A DNA stretch of 64,000 nucleotides from the NCBI GenBank assembly GCA_945883505.1, contig CAMCXL010000004.1:62001-126000 (forward strand). Reading direction: 5' to 3'. Below are positions 55,193 through 63,245 of this stretch, piece by piece; the stretch's first letter is position 1, and each line of letters begins with the position of its first letter. The notes below the pieces were generated by a model, which saw nothing but the letters and a program-made list of their open reading frames with translations, did not search any database and was not told the origin of the DNA. The translations under genes and the position numbers were made by a program. Origin of the DNA: Rhodoluna limnophila (GTDB lineage: Bacteria; Actinomycetota; Actinomycetes; Actinomycetales; Microbacteriaceae).

Positions 55193-56527
55193 TTCGCGCT
55201 CAACGACTCGCGCGATTCTCTCGGCCCAGCTCTTAGCAGTTCCTGCATCCATGGCCTCGACCATCACGCGAACCAGTGGCTCGGTTCCGGAGGCACGAAG
55301 TAGCACCCGGCCATTGTCCCCAAGTTCTTTCTGGGCTTCTTGGACAACTTTTTGTAATTCGGAGTTTTTGTCAACGCCCCCACGGTCAACGCCTGGAACG
55401 TTTATCAGAACCTGCGGATAAACGCTCATCACCGAAGCTAGCTCGTTTAGGCTCTTACCGGTTGCCGCCATCTGGGCAACTAGCTGGAGTCCGGTCAAGA
55501 TGCCATCACCGGTTGTTGCAAAGCGCGAAAAAATCAGGTGCCCCGACTGCTCGCCTCCGAGGGTGTAGCCACCTTCACGAATTTGCTCCAGAACATACCT
55601 GTCGCCAACCTTGGTTTCAATAAGTTCAATGCCGGCTTGTTTCATAGCTAGTCGAAGACCCAAGTTGCTCATAACTGTTGCAACCAGAGTGTTTCTTGCC
55701 AGCTCACCACGGTCTTTTGCAGCTACTGCCAAAATCGCCATGATTTGATCGCCATCTACTACTTGACCTAGGTGATCAACTGCGAGAGTCCTATCGGCAT
55801 CGCCGTCGTGGGCGATACCAATATCTGCTTTGTGTTCCAGAACTGCCGCCTGCAGGCTGCTCAAGTGAGTCGAGCCACAACCTAAGTTGATGTTGTGCCC
55901 ATCTGGATCGTTGCCGATGACAATCACTTCAGCCCCGCCGTCTTTAAACGCTTCTGGGGAAACTGCACTAGCTGCACCATTAGCGCAGTCGAGAACAACC
56001 TTGATGCCCCTCAGGGTGTTTGGCAAAGTTCCAAGTAGGTGAACTAGGTACCGGTCCTCGGCATCTGCGAAGCGCTGCACGTGACCAATTTCTGCTCCCA
56101 CCGGCGCCAGTGGTTTCTTTTTTAAGGCCGCTTCGATTTGGTCTTCAATCTCGTCCGGTAGTTTGTGTCCACCTCGCGAGAAAAACTTAATTCCGTTATC
56201 GGGGGCTGGGTTGTGAGAAGCCGAAATCATTACTCCGAAGTCGGCGTCTAGATCTTCGGTTAGAAAGGCGGTTGCCGGTGTTGGCAAAACTCCAGCGTCA
56301 AAAACATCAACACCGCTCGAGGCAAGGCCGGAGGCAATTGCAGCTGCTAGGAACTCACCAGAAATTCTTGGGTCGCGGCCAATTACCGCAATTGGTTTTT
56401 GACCACGGCTTCTTGATTCCTCGCCGAGTACGATAGCGGCAGCTTGAGCAAGTTTTAGAGCGGAGTCGACGGTGATGTCTCTATTTGCGAGACCTCTTAC
56501 GCCGTCGGTGCCGAATAGGCGAGCCAT
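55178..56527 (-). CDS. glmM: Phosphoglucosamine mutase
   Basis: GlmM converts glucosamine-6-phosphate (the GlmS product) to the 1-phosphate on the way to UDP-GlcNAc. The 449-residue protein starts [13 protein letters not shown] and carries the phosphoserine loop [17 protein letters not shown] near residue 100, the metal loop [12 protein letters not shown], the sugar loop GGEQSGHL and the phosphate-binding [19 protein letters not shown] hexamer precedes the ATG at the leaderless distance. It is near but not in the glmS operon. rpsI lies upstream on the same strand. Confidence 0.97.
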   Translation of the reverse strand: MARLFGTDGVRGLANRDITVDSALKLAQAAAIVLGEESRSRGQKPIAVIGRDPRISGEFLAAAIASGLASSGVDVFDAGVLPTPATAFLTEDLDADFGVMISASHNPAPDNGIKFFSRGGHKLPDEIEDQIEAALKKKPLAPVGAEIGHVQRFADAEDRYLVHLLGTLPNTLRGIKVVLDCANGAASAVSPEAFKDGGAEVIVIGNDPDGHNINLGCGSTHLSSLQAAVLEHKADIGIAHDGDADRTLAVDHLGQVVDGDQIMAILAVAAKDRGELARNTLVATVMSNLGLRLAMKQAGIELIETKVGDRYVLEQIREGGYTLGGEQSGHLIFSRFATTGDGILTGLQLVAQMAATGKSLNELASVMSVYPQVLINVPGVDRGGVDKNSELQKVVQEAQKELGDNGRVLLRASGTEPLVRVMVEAMDAGTAKSWAERIARVVERELKLS

Positions 56528-56533
56528 GATAGT

Positions 56534-56539
56534 AAGTTA
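56534..56539 (-). promoter_or_regulatory. Leaderless promoter -10 hexamer (TAACTT) of glmM
   Basis: TAACTT lies at -12 to -7 from the glmM ATG. There is no ribosome-binding site between it and the start codon. Confidence 0.55.
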
Positions 56540-56558
56540 GCGAAATCCAAAAAAAGGA

Positions 56559-57047
56559 TTAACGCTTGGAGAACTGAGAAGCCTTTCGAGCCTTCTTAAG
56601 TCCAGCCTTTTTACGCTCCTTGATGCGGGAGTCGCGAGAAAGGAAACCATTCTTCTTCAGGGTCGCGCGGTTGTTGTCTTCGTCGATCAAATTCAGCGCA
56701 CGAGCGATACCAAGACGCAACGCACCAGCCTGACCAGCTGAGCCACCACCGGTGATCTTGGCAACTACGTCGTAAGCGCCAGATAGTTCTAGAACTGTGA
56801 AGGGGTCCTTCACTAGCTGCTGGTGCAACTTGTTTGGGAAGTACTCAGCTAGATCGCGACCGTTTACCTTGATGACTCCGGTGCCCGGAACCATGCGCAC
56901 CTGTGCGATGGCTTCCTTGCGACGACCTAGGCCGTTGCCTGGGACAGTCAGTGGCTTTCTGACCTTCTTGGTTTCTGTCTTTACAGAATCTGCTGGAGAT
57001 TCGGTTGAGTAGCTAGAAACTTCTGCTTCGGTTTCGTTCTTAGGCAA
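56559..57047 (-). CDS. rpsI: 30S ribosomal protein S9
   Basis: S9 binds the head of the small subunit, and its C-terminal tail reaches the P-site tRNA. The 162 residues include an acidic/Ser-rich N-terminal extension of about 35 residues before [21 protein letters not shown], as in other actinobacteria. The conserved [19 protein letters not shown] and the basic tail ([19 protein letters not shown]) follow. The start is a TTG with GAGGAA about 5 bases before it. It follows rplM by 33 bases. Confidence 0.96.
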   Translation of the reverse strand: MPKNETEAEVSSYSTESPADSVKTETKKVRKPLTVPGNGLGRRKEAIAQVRMVPGTGVIKVNGRDLAEYFPNKLHQQLVKDPFTVLELSGAYDVVAKITGGGSAGQAGALRLGIARALNLIDEDNNRATLKKNGFLSRDSRIKERKKAGLKKARKASQFSKR

Positions 57048-57080
57048 GGTATTCCTCTAGTTTCTTATTTGTCCCAGTTA

Positions 57081-57524
57081 TTACTGGGCCACCTGATCAA
57101 TAACAAATTTGGTTGGCTGCTGCGCCGCGTGCGGGTGCTCTGAACCCTTGTACACCTTTAGCTTGGCAAGCTGGTCGCGACCGAGGGAGTTTTTAGGAAT
57201 CATTCCGCGGATGGCTTTTTCAACTGCCTTCTCTGGAGACTTCTCTAGTAGCTCGGCGTAAGTAGTAGCGGTTAGACCACCTGGGTAACCGGAGTGACGG
57301 TAAGCCTTCTTCTGCAAAAGCTTTGATCCAGTAAGTGCAACCTTCTCAGCGTTTACGATAATCACGAAGTCACCGTTGTCCATGTGAGGAGCAAAGGTTG
57401 GCTTGTGCTTTCCGCGTAGCAGCGTTGCTGCCTGGGTAGCCAAACGGCCTAGCACCACATCGGTGGCGTCAATGATTAGCCACTTGTTGTCTAGCTCGTG
57501 AGCCTTTGGAGAATACGTACGCAC
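57081..57524 (-). CDS. rplM: 50S ribosomal protein L13
   Basis: L13 is an early-assembly protein of the large subunit. The 147-residue protein has [60 protein letters not shown] and [13 protein letters not shown], all family hallmarks. The start is a GTG with AAGG 9 bases before it. The usual rplM-rpsI pairing is present. A sigma-70-type promoter lies about 100 bp upstream, leaving a 5' leader of about 90 bases. Confidence 0.97.
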   Translation of the reverse strand: MRTYSPKAHELDNKWLIIDATDVVLGRLATQAATLLRGKHKPTFAPHMDNGDFVIIVNAEKVALTGSKLLQKKAYRHSGYPGGLTATTYAELLEKSPEKAVEKAIRGMIPKNSLGRDQLAKLKVYKGSEHPHAAQQPTKFVIDQVAQ

Positions 57525-57618
57525 GCTAATTAGCCTTACTTTTTCTTGAGTCGGTTTTGTTCATCCAGAATCTAAACCCTGGAATCTTGGGGCCTCTAGC
57601 AACCCGCAACAAGTTCCA

Positions 57619-57648
57619 AGTTTAGCCCCTGCCAGCCGCTATGGTCAA
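57619..57648 (-). promoter_or_regulatory. Probable rplM-rpsI promoter (TTGACC-N18-TAAACT)
   Basis: TTGACC (57643-57648) and TAAACT (57619-57624) on the minus strand are spaced by 18 bases. They lie just after the truA stop codon and are the best -35/-10 pair seen in the window. Confidence 0.65.
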
Positions 57649-57651
57649 ACC

Positions 57652-58518
57652 CTAATTTTCGTCCAGAGACCGCAATCTACGGGCTTTTTCGGCCTGTTCG
57701 GCCAGTAATTCATCCCTGGGATAGCCAACCTCAATAAGGCTCAATCCCCTAGGTCCCAAGACCTTAAATGACCCCGCCCGGTTCGCCGATTTAAGCCGAT
57801 CCGACACATCCGAAACCGTTGCCCTGCCCCTGGCAACAGCAACCAGTGCCCCGGTTAGCGCCCGCACCATGTTGTGGCAGAAGGCATCGCCCTTTAGCTC
57901 AATCTCAACGATGTTGCCGTCTTTAGGATTTCGCTTGATCTTGATATACCTAATCCTTCGAACTGTCGAAGCCCCAGCTCGCGCTTTACAAAAAGCCCCA
58001 AAGTCATGAACTCCGACCATTTTCTTAGCAGCACTTCGCATAAGTCCTATATCGAGATCTACTTTTAGTCGAAGCACGTACCTGATCTGCAAGGGATCAA
58101 CAAAACTTGATTTGTCGGCAATCCTAAAACGGTACCTTCTAAAACTTGCCGAGTACCTGGCGTCAAACCCGGCAGGTGCTTTCTCAAAGCTGAATACTCG
58201 GATGTCCTCCGGAAGCGCCGTATTGACACGGCTTGCAACATCCGGGTTTCGCCCGATGCGCTTTATTTGAGATGCGGATAAATCGATGTGCACCACCTGG
58301 TGCTGAGCGTGGACCCCGGCGTCTGTTCTACCGGCAACTCTCATTCCAAAATCTTTTGAGGATTTACCAAAGATTACCTCTAGGGCTTTTACTAGCTCGG
58401 ACTGAACAGTTCTAAACCCGGGCTGCTTGGCAAAGCCTGCAAAGTCGGTTCCGTCGTAGCCAAAGTCAATCCGGTAACGACTAAACCCGTCGACCTTATG
58501 GTCAACGGGCTTTGTCAT
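57652..58518 (-). CDS. truA: tRNA pseudouridine(38-40) synthase
   Basis: TruA makes pseudouridine at positions 38-40 of the anticodon arm. The protein has YRIDFGYDGTDFAGFAKQPGFRTVQ, the catalytic aspartate in AGRTDAGVHAQHQVVH, and GDAFCHNMVRALTGALVAVARG. I take the ATG at 58518 (MTKPVDHKVDGF, 288 residues). The track start at 58575 lies inside rplQ and adds a basic stretch not typical of TruA. AAGGA is very close to the ATG. It follows rplQ by 10 bases and ends the alpha operon. Confidence 0.94.
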   Translation of the reverse strand: MTKPVDHKVDGFSRYRIDFGYDGTDFAGFAKQPGFRTVQSELVKALEVIFGKSSKDFGMRVAGRTDAGVHAQHQVVHIDLSASQIKRIGRNPDVASRVNTALPEDIRVFSFEKAPAGFDARYSASFRRYRFRIADKSSFVDPLQIRYVLRLKVDLDIGLMRSAAKKMVGVHDFGAFCKARAGASTVRRIRYIKIKRNPKDGNIVEIELKGDAFCHNMVRALTGALVAVARGRATVSDVSDRLKSANRAGSFKVLGPRGLSLIEVGYPRDELLAEQAEKARRLRSLDEN

Positions 58519-58528
58519 TTCCTTGGTA

Positions 58529-59167
58529 CTACTTGCTCTCTTCTTCAGAAGCAGGTGCCTCTTCGGTTGCAGCATCTTGAGCCGGGGCCTCTTCAGCCGC
58601 CGGTGCTTCTGCTACTACCTCAGTTGCGCTAGCTTCGGCAACTGGTGCCTCGGCCGGTGCTTCAACTACTGCCTCTGGAGCTGCAGTTTCAACTGCAACT
58701 TCCTCAACCGGAGTCTCTGCTACTGCTTCCTCGACGACAGCTGCTGCTTTAGGCGCTGCCTTAACAGCGTTCTCAAGCTTTGGCTTTTTGTTCATCTTCT
58801 TGGCCTGGACTGGGTCCAACACCAATTCGACTACCGCCATTGGAGCGTTGTCACCCTTACGGAAGCCAAGCTTGGTTATGCGGGTATACCCGCCCTGGCG
58901 TTCTGCTACTAGGGGTGCGATGTTCACAAAAAGCTCGTGAACTACGTTTCTGTCAGTGATCGACTGCATGACTCGACGACGAGAGTGCAGGTCACCGCGC
59001 TTTGCGAAAGTTACTAGGCGCTCAGCGATTGGACGAAGGCGCTTTGCCTTGGTCTCGGTTGTGGTGATGGACTTATTGATAAACAGCGAACGAGCCATGT
59101 TGTTGAGCAACATTCTCTCGTGAGCTGGTCCGCCACCGAGACGGGGGCCCTTGGTTGGGGTAGGCAT
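58529..59167 (-). CDS. rplQ: 50S ribosomal protein L17 with long Ala/Glu-rich tail
   Basis: L17 lies near the exit tunnel of the large subunit. Residues 1 to about 120 are the conserved protein ([72 protein letters not shown]). The last 85 or so residues are a low-complexity tail of Ala, Glu, Val and Pro ([23 protein letters not shown]) ending EEESK. Such tails are known in actinobacterial L17 and are probably disordered. It follows rpoA in the usual order. Confidence 0.96.
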   Translation of the reverse strand: MPTPTKGPRLGGGPAHERMLLNNMARSLFINKSITTTETKAKRLRPIAERLVTFAKRGDLHSRRRVMQSITDRNVVHELFVNIAPLVAERQGGYTRITKLGFRKGDNAPMAVVELVLDPVQAKKMNKKPKLENAVKAAPKAAAVVEEAVAETPVEEVAVETAAPEAVVEAPAEAPVAEASATEVVAEAPAAEEAPAQDAATEEAPASEEESK

Positions 59168-59201
59168 TTTGTTTCTCCTCTAGTTCTTTTTGACTCAGGT
59201 C

Positions 59202-60194
59202 CTAGACCTGGTCCTCTTCTTCGTAAGTTGTGCTGAAGTAAGCAGCGTCAAAGCCAGGCGCTGACTCCTTGAAGCTAAGGCCCATGGAAACCAACTTGTC
59301 GCGAACCTCGTCAACTGACTTTGATCCGAAGTTTCTGATGTTCATAAGCTGCTCTTCGGTTAGCCCAATTAGCTCGGCAACGGTGTTGATGCCCTCGCGC
59401 TTTAGGCAGTTATAAGAACGAACGGTTAGGTCTAGCTCTTCGATTGGAAGTGCTAGCTCTGGAGAAAGTGCAGCCTCAACTGGGGCTGGGCCAATCTCGA
59501 TACCTTCGGCTGCTTCGTTTAGTTCTCTGGCCAAGCCAAATAGCTCAACCAGAGTTGATCCAGCCGATGCAACTGCATCGCGCGGGGTCATCGAAGTCTT
59601 GGTCTCAACATCAACAATTAGCTTGTCGAAGTTGGTGAACTCTCCGGCACGGGTTGCCTCAACGCGGTAAGACACCTTTAGAACCGGTGAGTAGATCGAG
59701 TCGATTGGGATAACCCCTGGGTCAGAGTCTGGGTTTCGATTCTGTGAAGCCTGAACGTAGCCGCGGCCACGCTCAATGATTAGCTCAACTTCGAACTTGC
59801 CCTTACCGGTCAAGGTAGCTAGCACTAGCTCTGGGTTGTGAATCTCAACACCGGCTGGTGCCTGGATGTCGGCTGCGGTGACTGTACCGGCAGTTGACTT
59901 CTTTAGGTGTGCAACAACAGGAGCGTCGTTCTCGGAGGAGACAACTAGTTCCTTGATGTTCAAGATGATCTCGGTGACGTCTTCCTTGACGGAGTCAACA
60001 GTTGAGAACTCGTGGCTAACGCCATCAATTCTGATGTTGGTGACAGCCGCTCCCGGAATCGATGAGAGCAGGGTGCGACGCAGTGAGTTTCCAAGTGTGT
60101 AACCAAATCCTGGCTCCAGTGGCTCAAGAGCAAATCTGGAACGGTTGGATGAAAGAACTTCTTCGTTTAGTGTGGGGCGCTGAGCAATTAGCAC
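59202..60194 (-). CDS. rpoA: DNA-directed RNA polymerase alpha subunit
   Basis: Alpha dimerises to nucleate RNA polymerase assembly. The 330-residue protein has an N-terminal assembly domain (about 10-230; [31 protein letters not shown]) and a C-terminal DNA-binding domain (about 250-312; [39 protein letters not shown]) that contacts UP elements and activators. The start is a GTG with AAAGGA about 10 bases before it. rpsD, which precedes rpoA in many bacteria, is absent. A 105-bp spacer with a perfect palindrome separates it from rpsK. Confidence 0.97.
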   Translation of the reverse strand: MLIAQRPTLNEEVLSSNRSRFALEPLEPGFGYTLGNSLRRTLLSSIPGAAVTNIRIDGVSHEFSTVDSVKEDVTEIILNIKELVVSSENDAPVVAHLKKSTAGTVTAADIQAPAGVEIHNPELVLATLTGKGKFEVELIIERGRGYVQASQNRNPDSDPGVIPIDSIYSPVLKVSYRVEATRAGEFTNFDKLIVDVETKTSMTPRDAVASAGSTLVELFGLARELNEAAEGIEIGPAPVEAALSPELALPIEELDLTVRSYNCLKREGINTVAELIGLTEEQLMNIRNFGSKSVDEVRDKLVSMGLSFKESAPGFDAAYFSTTYEEEDQV

Positions 60195-60248
60195 TTGCTT
60201 TGGTTCCTTTCAGCTGAACATCCGCTATTTGATGTCCATTTGTTTAGG

Positions 60249-60270
60249 CTGCCAAGTGGCCACTTGGCAG
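60249..60270. repeat. Perfect 22-bp palindrome between rpsK and rpoA
   Basis: CTGCCAAGTGG is followed directly by its reverse complement, so RNA would form a 9-bp stem with a 4-base loop. Neither strand has a T-run after it, so it does not look like a standard terminator. It lies where rpsD sits in other genomes. Confidence 0.7.
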
Positions 60271-60299
60271 TTTGTTGCGAGTAAAAGTAAAGCTAAGAG

Positions 60300-60734
60300 T
60301 TAGACGCGACGGCGCTTTGGCGGGCGGCAACCGTTGTGAGCCTGTGGCGTCACATCCGAGATTGAACCGACCTCAAGGCCTGCTGCCTGAAGTGAACGGA
60401 TTGCTGTCTCGCGACCAGAACCTGGTCCCTTGACGAACACGTCAACTTTTTTCAGTCCGTGCTCCTGAGCCTTCTTGGCTGCAGATTCTGCTGCCAACTG
60501 AGCTGCGAAAGGAGTTGACTTACGAGATCCCTTGAAACCAACATCACCTGATGATGACCAGGAGATAACTGCACCGGATGGGTCAGTGATCGAGATGATG
60601 GTGTTGTTGAAAGTCGACTTGATATGAGCCTGTCCAACCTGGACATTCTTTTTCTCTTTGCGACGAGGCTTACGGGCTGCGCCCTTGGTTGCGGTCTTAG
60701 CCGCGGTCTTTGCTGCGGTCTTCGCTGCTGCCAT
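60300..60734 (-). CDS. rpsK: 30S ribosomal protein S11
   Basis: S11 forms part of the platform of the small subunit. The 144-residue protein has a short Ala/Lys/Thr repeat at the N terminus ([18 protein letters not shown]), then the conserved [66 protein letters not shown] and [11 protein letters not shown] at the end. AGGAG lies 7 bases before the ATG. It follows rpsM by 30 bases. Confidence 0.97.
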   Translation of the reverse strand: MAAAKTAAKTAAKTATKGAARKPRRKEKKNVQVGQAHIKSTFNNTIISITDPSGAVISWSSSGDVGFKGSRKSTPFAAQLAAESAAKKAQEHGLKKVDVFVKGPGSGRETAIRSLQAAGLEVGSISDVTPQAHNGCRPPKRRRV

Positions 60735-60764
60735 GATTTTCTCCTAAGTCCTTTTTGTCGCCCG

Positions 60765-61142
60765 CTACTTAGCGGCCTTCTTCTTGCCGGCTACGGTGCG
60801 CTTTGGTCCCTTGCGGGTACGAGCGTTGGTCTTGGTTCTTTGACCGTGGACTGGAAGGCCCTTGCGGTGACGGACTCCCTGGTAGCTACCGATCTCAACC
60901 TTGCGGCGGATATCTGCGGCTACGTCACGACGAAGTTCACCTTCAGTTTTGTAAGTACCTTCGATGTGATCACGAAGAGCAACTAGCTGCTCGTCGGAAA
61001 GATCCTTAACTCGGATGTTCTTGTCGATCTTGGTGTCTTCTAGAGTCTTGACCGAACGAGTGCGGCCAATTCCGTAGATGTAGGTTAGGGCGATTTCAAC
61101 ACGCTTGTCGCGTGGAATGTCAACGCCGGCAATTCTTGCCAT
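60765..61142 (-). CDS. rpsM: 30S ribosomal protein S13
   Basis: S13 sits in the head of the small subunit and contacts the P-site tRNA and the large subunit. The 125-residue protein starts [25 protein letters not shown] and has [42 protein letters not shown], the conserved core and basic tail. ACAGGAG lies about 8 bases before the ATG. The 141-bp spacer upstream carries three stem-loops and is likely a regulatory leader. Confidence 0.97.
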   Translation of the reverse strand: MARIAGVDIPRDKRVEIALTYIYGIGRTRSVKTLEDTKIDKNIRVKDLSDEQLVALRDHIEGTYKTEGELRRDVAADIRRKVEIGSYQGVRHRKGLPVHGQRTKTNARTRKGPKRTVAGKKKAAK

Positions 61143-61178
61143 TTGGATTACTCCTGTTTGTATAGAAGGTCTGTAGCT

Positions 61179-61239
61179 TTACCGTCTCAAATTTCTTTGA
61201 GCTCCGGCCTTCTCCGGAGGTTTCGGTAATTTCTTACCG
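61179..61239 (-). ncRNA. Structured rpsM leader with three stem-loops and two alternative folds
   Basis: On the minus strand, in order: CGGTAA-GAAA-TTACCG, then CTCCGG-AGAAGG-CCGGAG, then CTCAAA-GAAA-TTTGAG, then a free copy of CGGTAA. The last two hairpins touch each other. The TTACCG of the first hairpin can pair either with its own 5' arm or with the downstream CGGTAA, which would close a junction around hairpins 2 and 3. Two loops are GNRA type (GAAA). It ends 36 bases before the rpsM start. I recognise no named RNA family. Confidence 0.6.
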
Positions 61240-61283
61240 ATGGAAAGCTATTGGAAATATTCAGTTGTGGTGAAGCTAAAGCT

Positions 61284-61397
61284 TTAGCCCTGACGCTGTT
61301 TGTGGCGAGGGTTATCGCAGATGATCATGACGCGACCGTGGCGGCGAATAACTTTGCACTTGTCGCAGATCTTCTTAACGCTTGGGTTAACCTTCAT
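61284..61397 (-). CDS. rpmJ: 50S ribosomal protein L36
   Basis: This gene is missing from the ORF track because it encodes only 37 residues. Read on the minus strand it starts [20 protein letters not shown] and ends NPRHKQRQG. The zinc ribbon is complete (C11, C14, C27, H32), so this is the zinc-binding form of L36. It lies between infA and rpsM, its standard place. A 14-bp palindrome (GCTAAAGCTTTAGC, 61275-61288) covers the stop codon. Confidence 0.96.
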   Translation of the reverse strand: MKVNPSVKKICDKCKVIRRHGRVMIICDNPRHKQRQG

Positions 61398-61433
61398 GTC
61401 TCTTACTTTTCCTCAGGGTTTTGTAAAACCGAT

Positions 61434-61655
61434 TTACTTGTAGCGATAAATGATTCGACCTCTGGTGAGGTCGTAAGTGCTCAGTTCAACAATGACCTTG
61501 TCCTCTGGAAGGATGCGAATGTAGTGCTGACGCATCTTGCCGGAGATATGTGCCAAGACCTTGTGTCCGTTGGTCAACTCGACTCGAAACATTGCGTTCG
61601 GTAGCGCTTCAACAACCGAGCCCTCAATTTCAATTACGCCGTCTTTGTTGGCCAT
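61434..61655 (-). CDS. infA: Translation initiation factor IF-1
   Basis: IF-1 binds the A site of the small subunit during initiation. The 73-residue protein is a single OB fold with the conserved start [23 protein letters not shown], then [32 protein letters not shown] and [13 protein letters not shown]. It follows map by 121 bases and precedes rpmJ by 36, the usual order. GTGAGG lies very close to the ATG. Confidence 0.97.
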   Translation of the reverse strand: MANKDGVIEIEGSVVEALPNAMFRVELTNGHKVLAHISGKMRQHYIRILPEDKVIVELSTYDLTRGRIIYRYK

Positions 61656-61776
61656 AGCCTCACTTATCTTCTTTGTCTTTTAGGCACCAAAAAACCAATC
61701 CAAAAAATGGGATTTTGCCCTTACGGCGCCAAAGGTCCAGCTTAGGCTAAAACACGCCGAAAAGGAAATTAAATTC

Positions 61777-62625
61777 CTAGGCCGAAAGGCCCCCGAAGGG
61801 CACCCCGAGAGCCTCTAGCCTTGATTTTCCGCCATCTGGAGCGGTCAAGACCCATACCCCGGACTCAGTTAGGGCAATTGAGTGCTCCCAGTGCGAAGCA
61901 TCGGATTTGTCCTTGCTCACCACGGTCCAGCCATCGGCCAAAACCTTGGTTTTATTGGATCCAGCGGTCACCATCGGCTCGATCGCGATGGCTAACCCGG
62001 GACTAACCTTTGGACCCAGGTCCTTAGTTCGAAAGTGATAAACCGGAGGCTCTTCGTGCATGTTTTGACCGATGCCGTGACCGACGTAATCCTCCAAGAT
62101 TCCATACTTACCCTGGGCGTCGATGTAATCCTCGATGGCTGCGCCAACTTCATTCAGGCGTTCGGCCTTTGCAAGAGCAGCAATCCCCGCCCAAAGCGAA
62201 CCTTCGGTAACCCGAGATAGTTCTTGCCTTGCCTTCACTTTTTCAGTGTCTGGCAAAGAGCCGTCCGGATTTGGAACAATGATTGTGATCGCACTATCGC
62301 CATTCCAGCCATCAATTTCGGCGCCGCAGTCAATCGAGAGAATATCTCCGGCTTCCAAAATTCGCTCCGGAGCTGGAATGCCGTGCACCACCTCGTGATT
62401 TATCGATGCACAGATAGTGTGGTTATAACCTGCCACCAGTTGAAAGTTTGAGTGAGCGCCCATTGACTCAATAGTCTGGTTCGCAATTTTGTCGAGCTCT
62501 CCGGTTGATACCCCGGCAACACATGCACTTCTAACAGCCTGCAGAGCCTTGGCCGTGATCAAGCCAGCTTTTCGCATGGCAATAAATTGCTCGGGGGTCT
62601 TTAGTTGAAATTCGGAGCGAGACAT
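61777..62625 (-). CDS. map: Methionine aminopeptidase, type I
   Basis: Map removes the initiator methionine from new proteins. The 282-residue protein has the substrate histidine in NHEVVHGIP and the five metal ligands in the family order: two aspartates in SIDCGAEIDGWNGDSA, the histidine in GHGIGQNMHEEP, and glutamates in IEPMV and WEHSIAL. It is type I (no insert). It lies in the secY-adk-map-infA cluster typical of actinobacteria. Confidence 0.97.
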   Translation of the reverse strand: MSRSEFQLKTPEQFIAMRKAGLITAKALQAVRSACVAGVSTGELDKIANQTIESMGAHSNFQLVAGYNHTICASINHEVVHGIPAPERILEAGDILSIDCGAEIDGWNGDSAITIIVPNPDGSLPDTEKVKARQELSRVTEGSLWAGIAALAKAERLNEVGAAIEDYIDAQGKYGILEDYVGHGIGQNMHEEPPVYHFRTKDLGPKVSPGLAIAIEPMVTAGSNKTKVLADGWTVVSKDKSDASHWEHSIALTESGVWVLTAPDGGKSRLEALGVPFGGLSA

Positions 62626-62666
62626 TTAGCTTTTCTTATTCGAATGCGGCTTATGGCTTTGGTTGG

Positions 62667-63245
62667 CTAGCTCTGGTTCTTGGCGTTTAGTGCTTCCTTG
62701 ATTCTGGAAGTCACCTCATCGATTTCACCAAGACCGTCAACCATAATCAAGGAGCCTCTAGCGGCATACATAGTAATTAGAGGTGCGGTCTGCTTCTCAT
62801 AAACCGCCATGCGATTTCTGATGACATCTTCAGTGTCATCTGATCTTCCCTGCTCAATGGCTCGCCTTGCAAGACGCTTAACAACTTCATCGCTGTCTGC
62901 GGTTAGTTGAATAACCGCCTCGAGAGAGCCGTTGGTTTCTTTCAAAATTGAATCAAGCTCATCCACCTGGTCGGCTGTTCTTGGGTAGCCATCGAGTAAG
63001 AAGCCGTTGGCACAGTCTGGGTTTTTTAGGCGGTCACGAACCAGTTTGTTTGTTAGGGAGTCTGGAACGTAAGCACCGCTATCCATAAAGGACTTGGCCT
63101 CAAGGCCAAGCGGAGTTTGATTCTTGACGTTCTCGCGGAAAATATCTCCCGTTGAGATTGCTGGGATTCCAAAGACTTCCGAAAGTTTTGAAGCCTGGGT
63201 TCCCTTGCCAGCCCCTGGGGGGCCGATCAAGAGAAGCCTCATCAT
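62667..63245 (-). CDS. adk: Adenylate kinase
   Basis: Adk balances ATP, ADP and AMP. The 192-residue protein has the P-loop LLIGPPGAGKGTQASKL at the N terminus, the AMP-site ISTGDIFRENV, and FLLDGYPRTADQVD. The lid is short (RRAIEQGRSDDTEDVIRNR) and has no zinc cysteines, as in other actinobacterial enzymes. Its ATG overlaps the secY stop by 4 bases. Confidence 0.97.
   Translation of the reverse strand: MMRLLLIGPPGAGKGTQASKLSEVFGIPAISTGDIFRENVKNQTPLGLEAKSFMDSGAYVPDSLTNKLVRDRLKNPDCANGFLLDGYPRTADQVDELDSILKETNGSLEAVIQLTADSDEVVKRLARRAIEQGRSDDTEDVIRNRMAVYEKQTAPLITMYAARGSLIMVDGLGEIDEVTSRIKEALNAKNQS

Noticed and set aside
58519-58575. N-terminal extension of truA into rplQ
   Set aside because: The ATG at 58518 gives a normal TruA; the extra residues translate rplQ codons in another frame.
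61740-61780. Possible terminator after map (AGGAA-N6-TTCCT-TTT)
   Set aside because: A 5-bp stem and short T-run are not convincing, and infA follows in the same operon.
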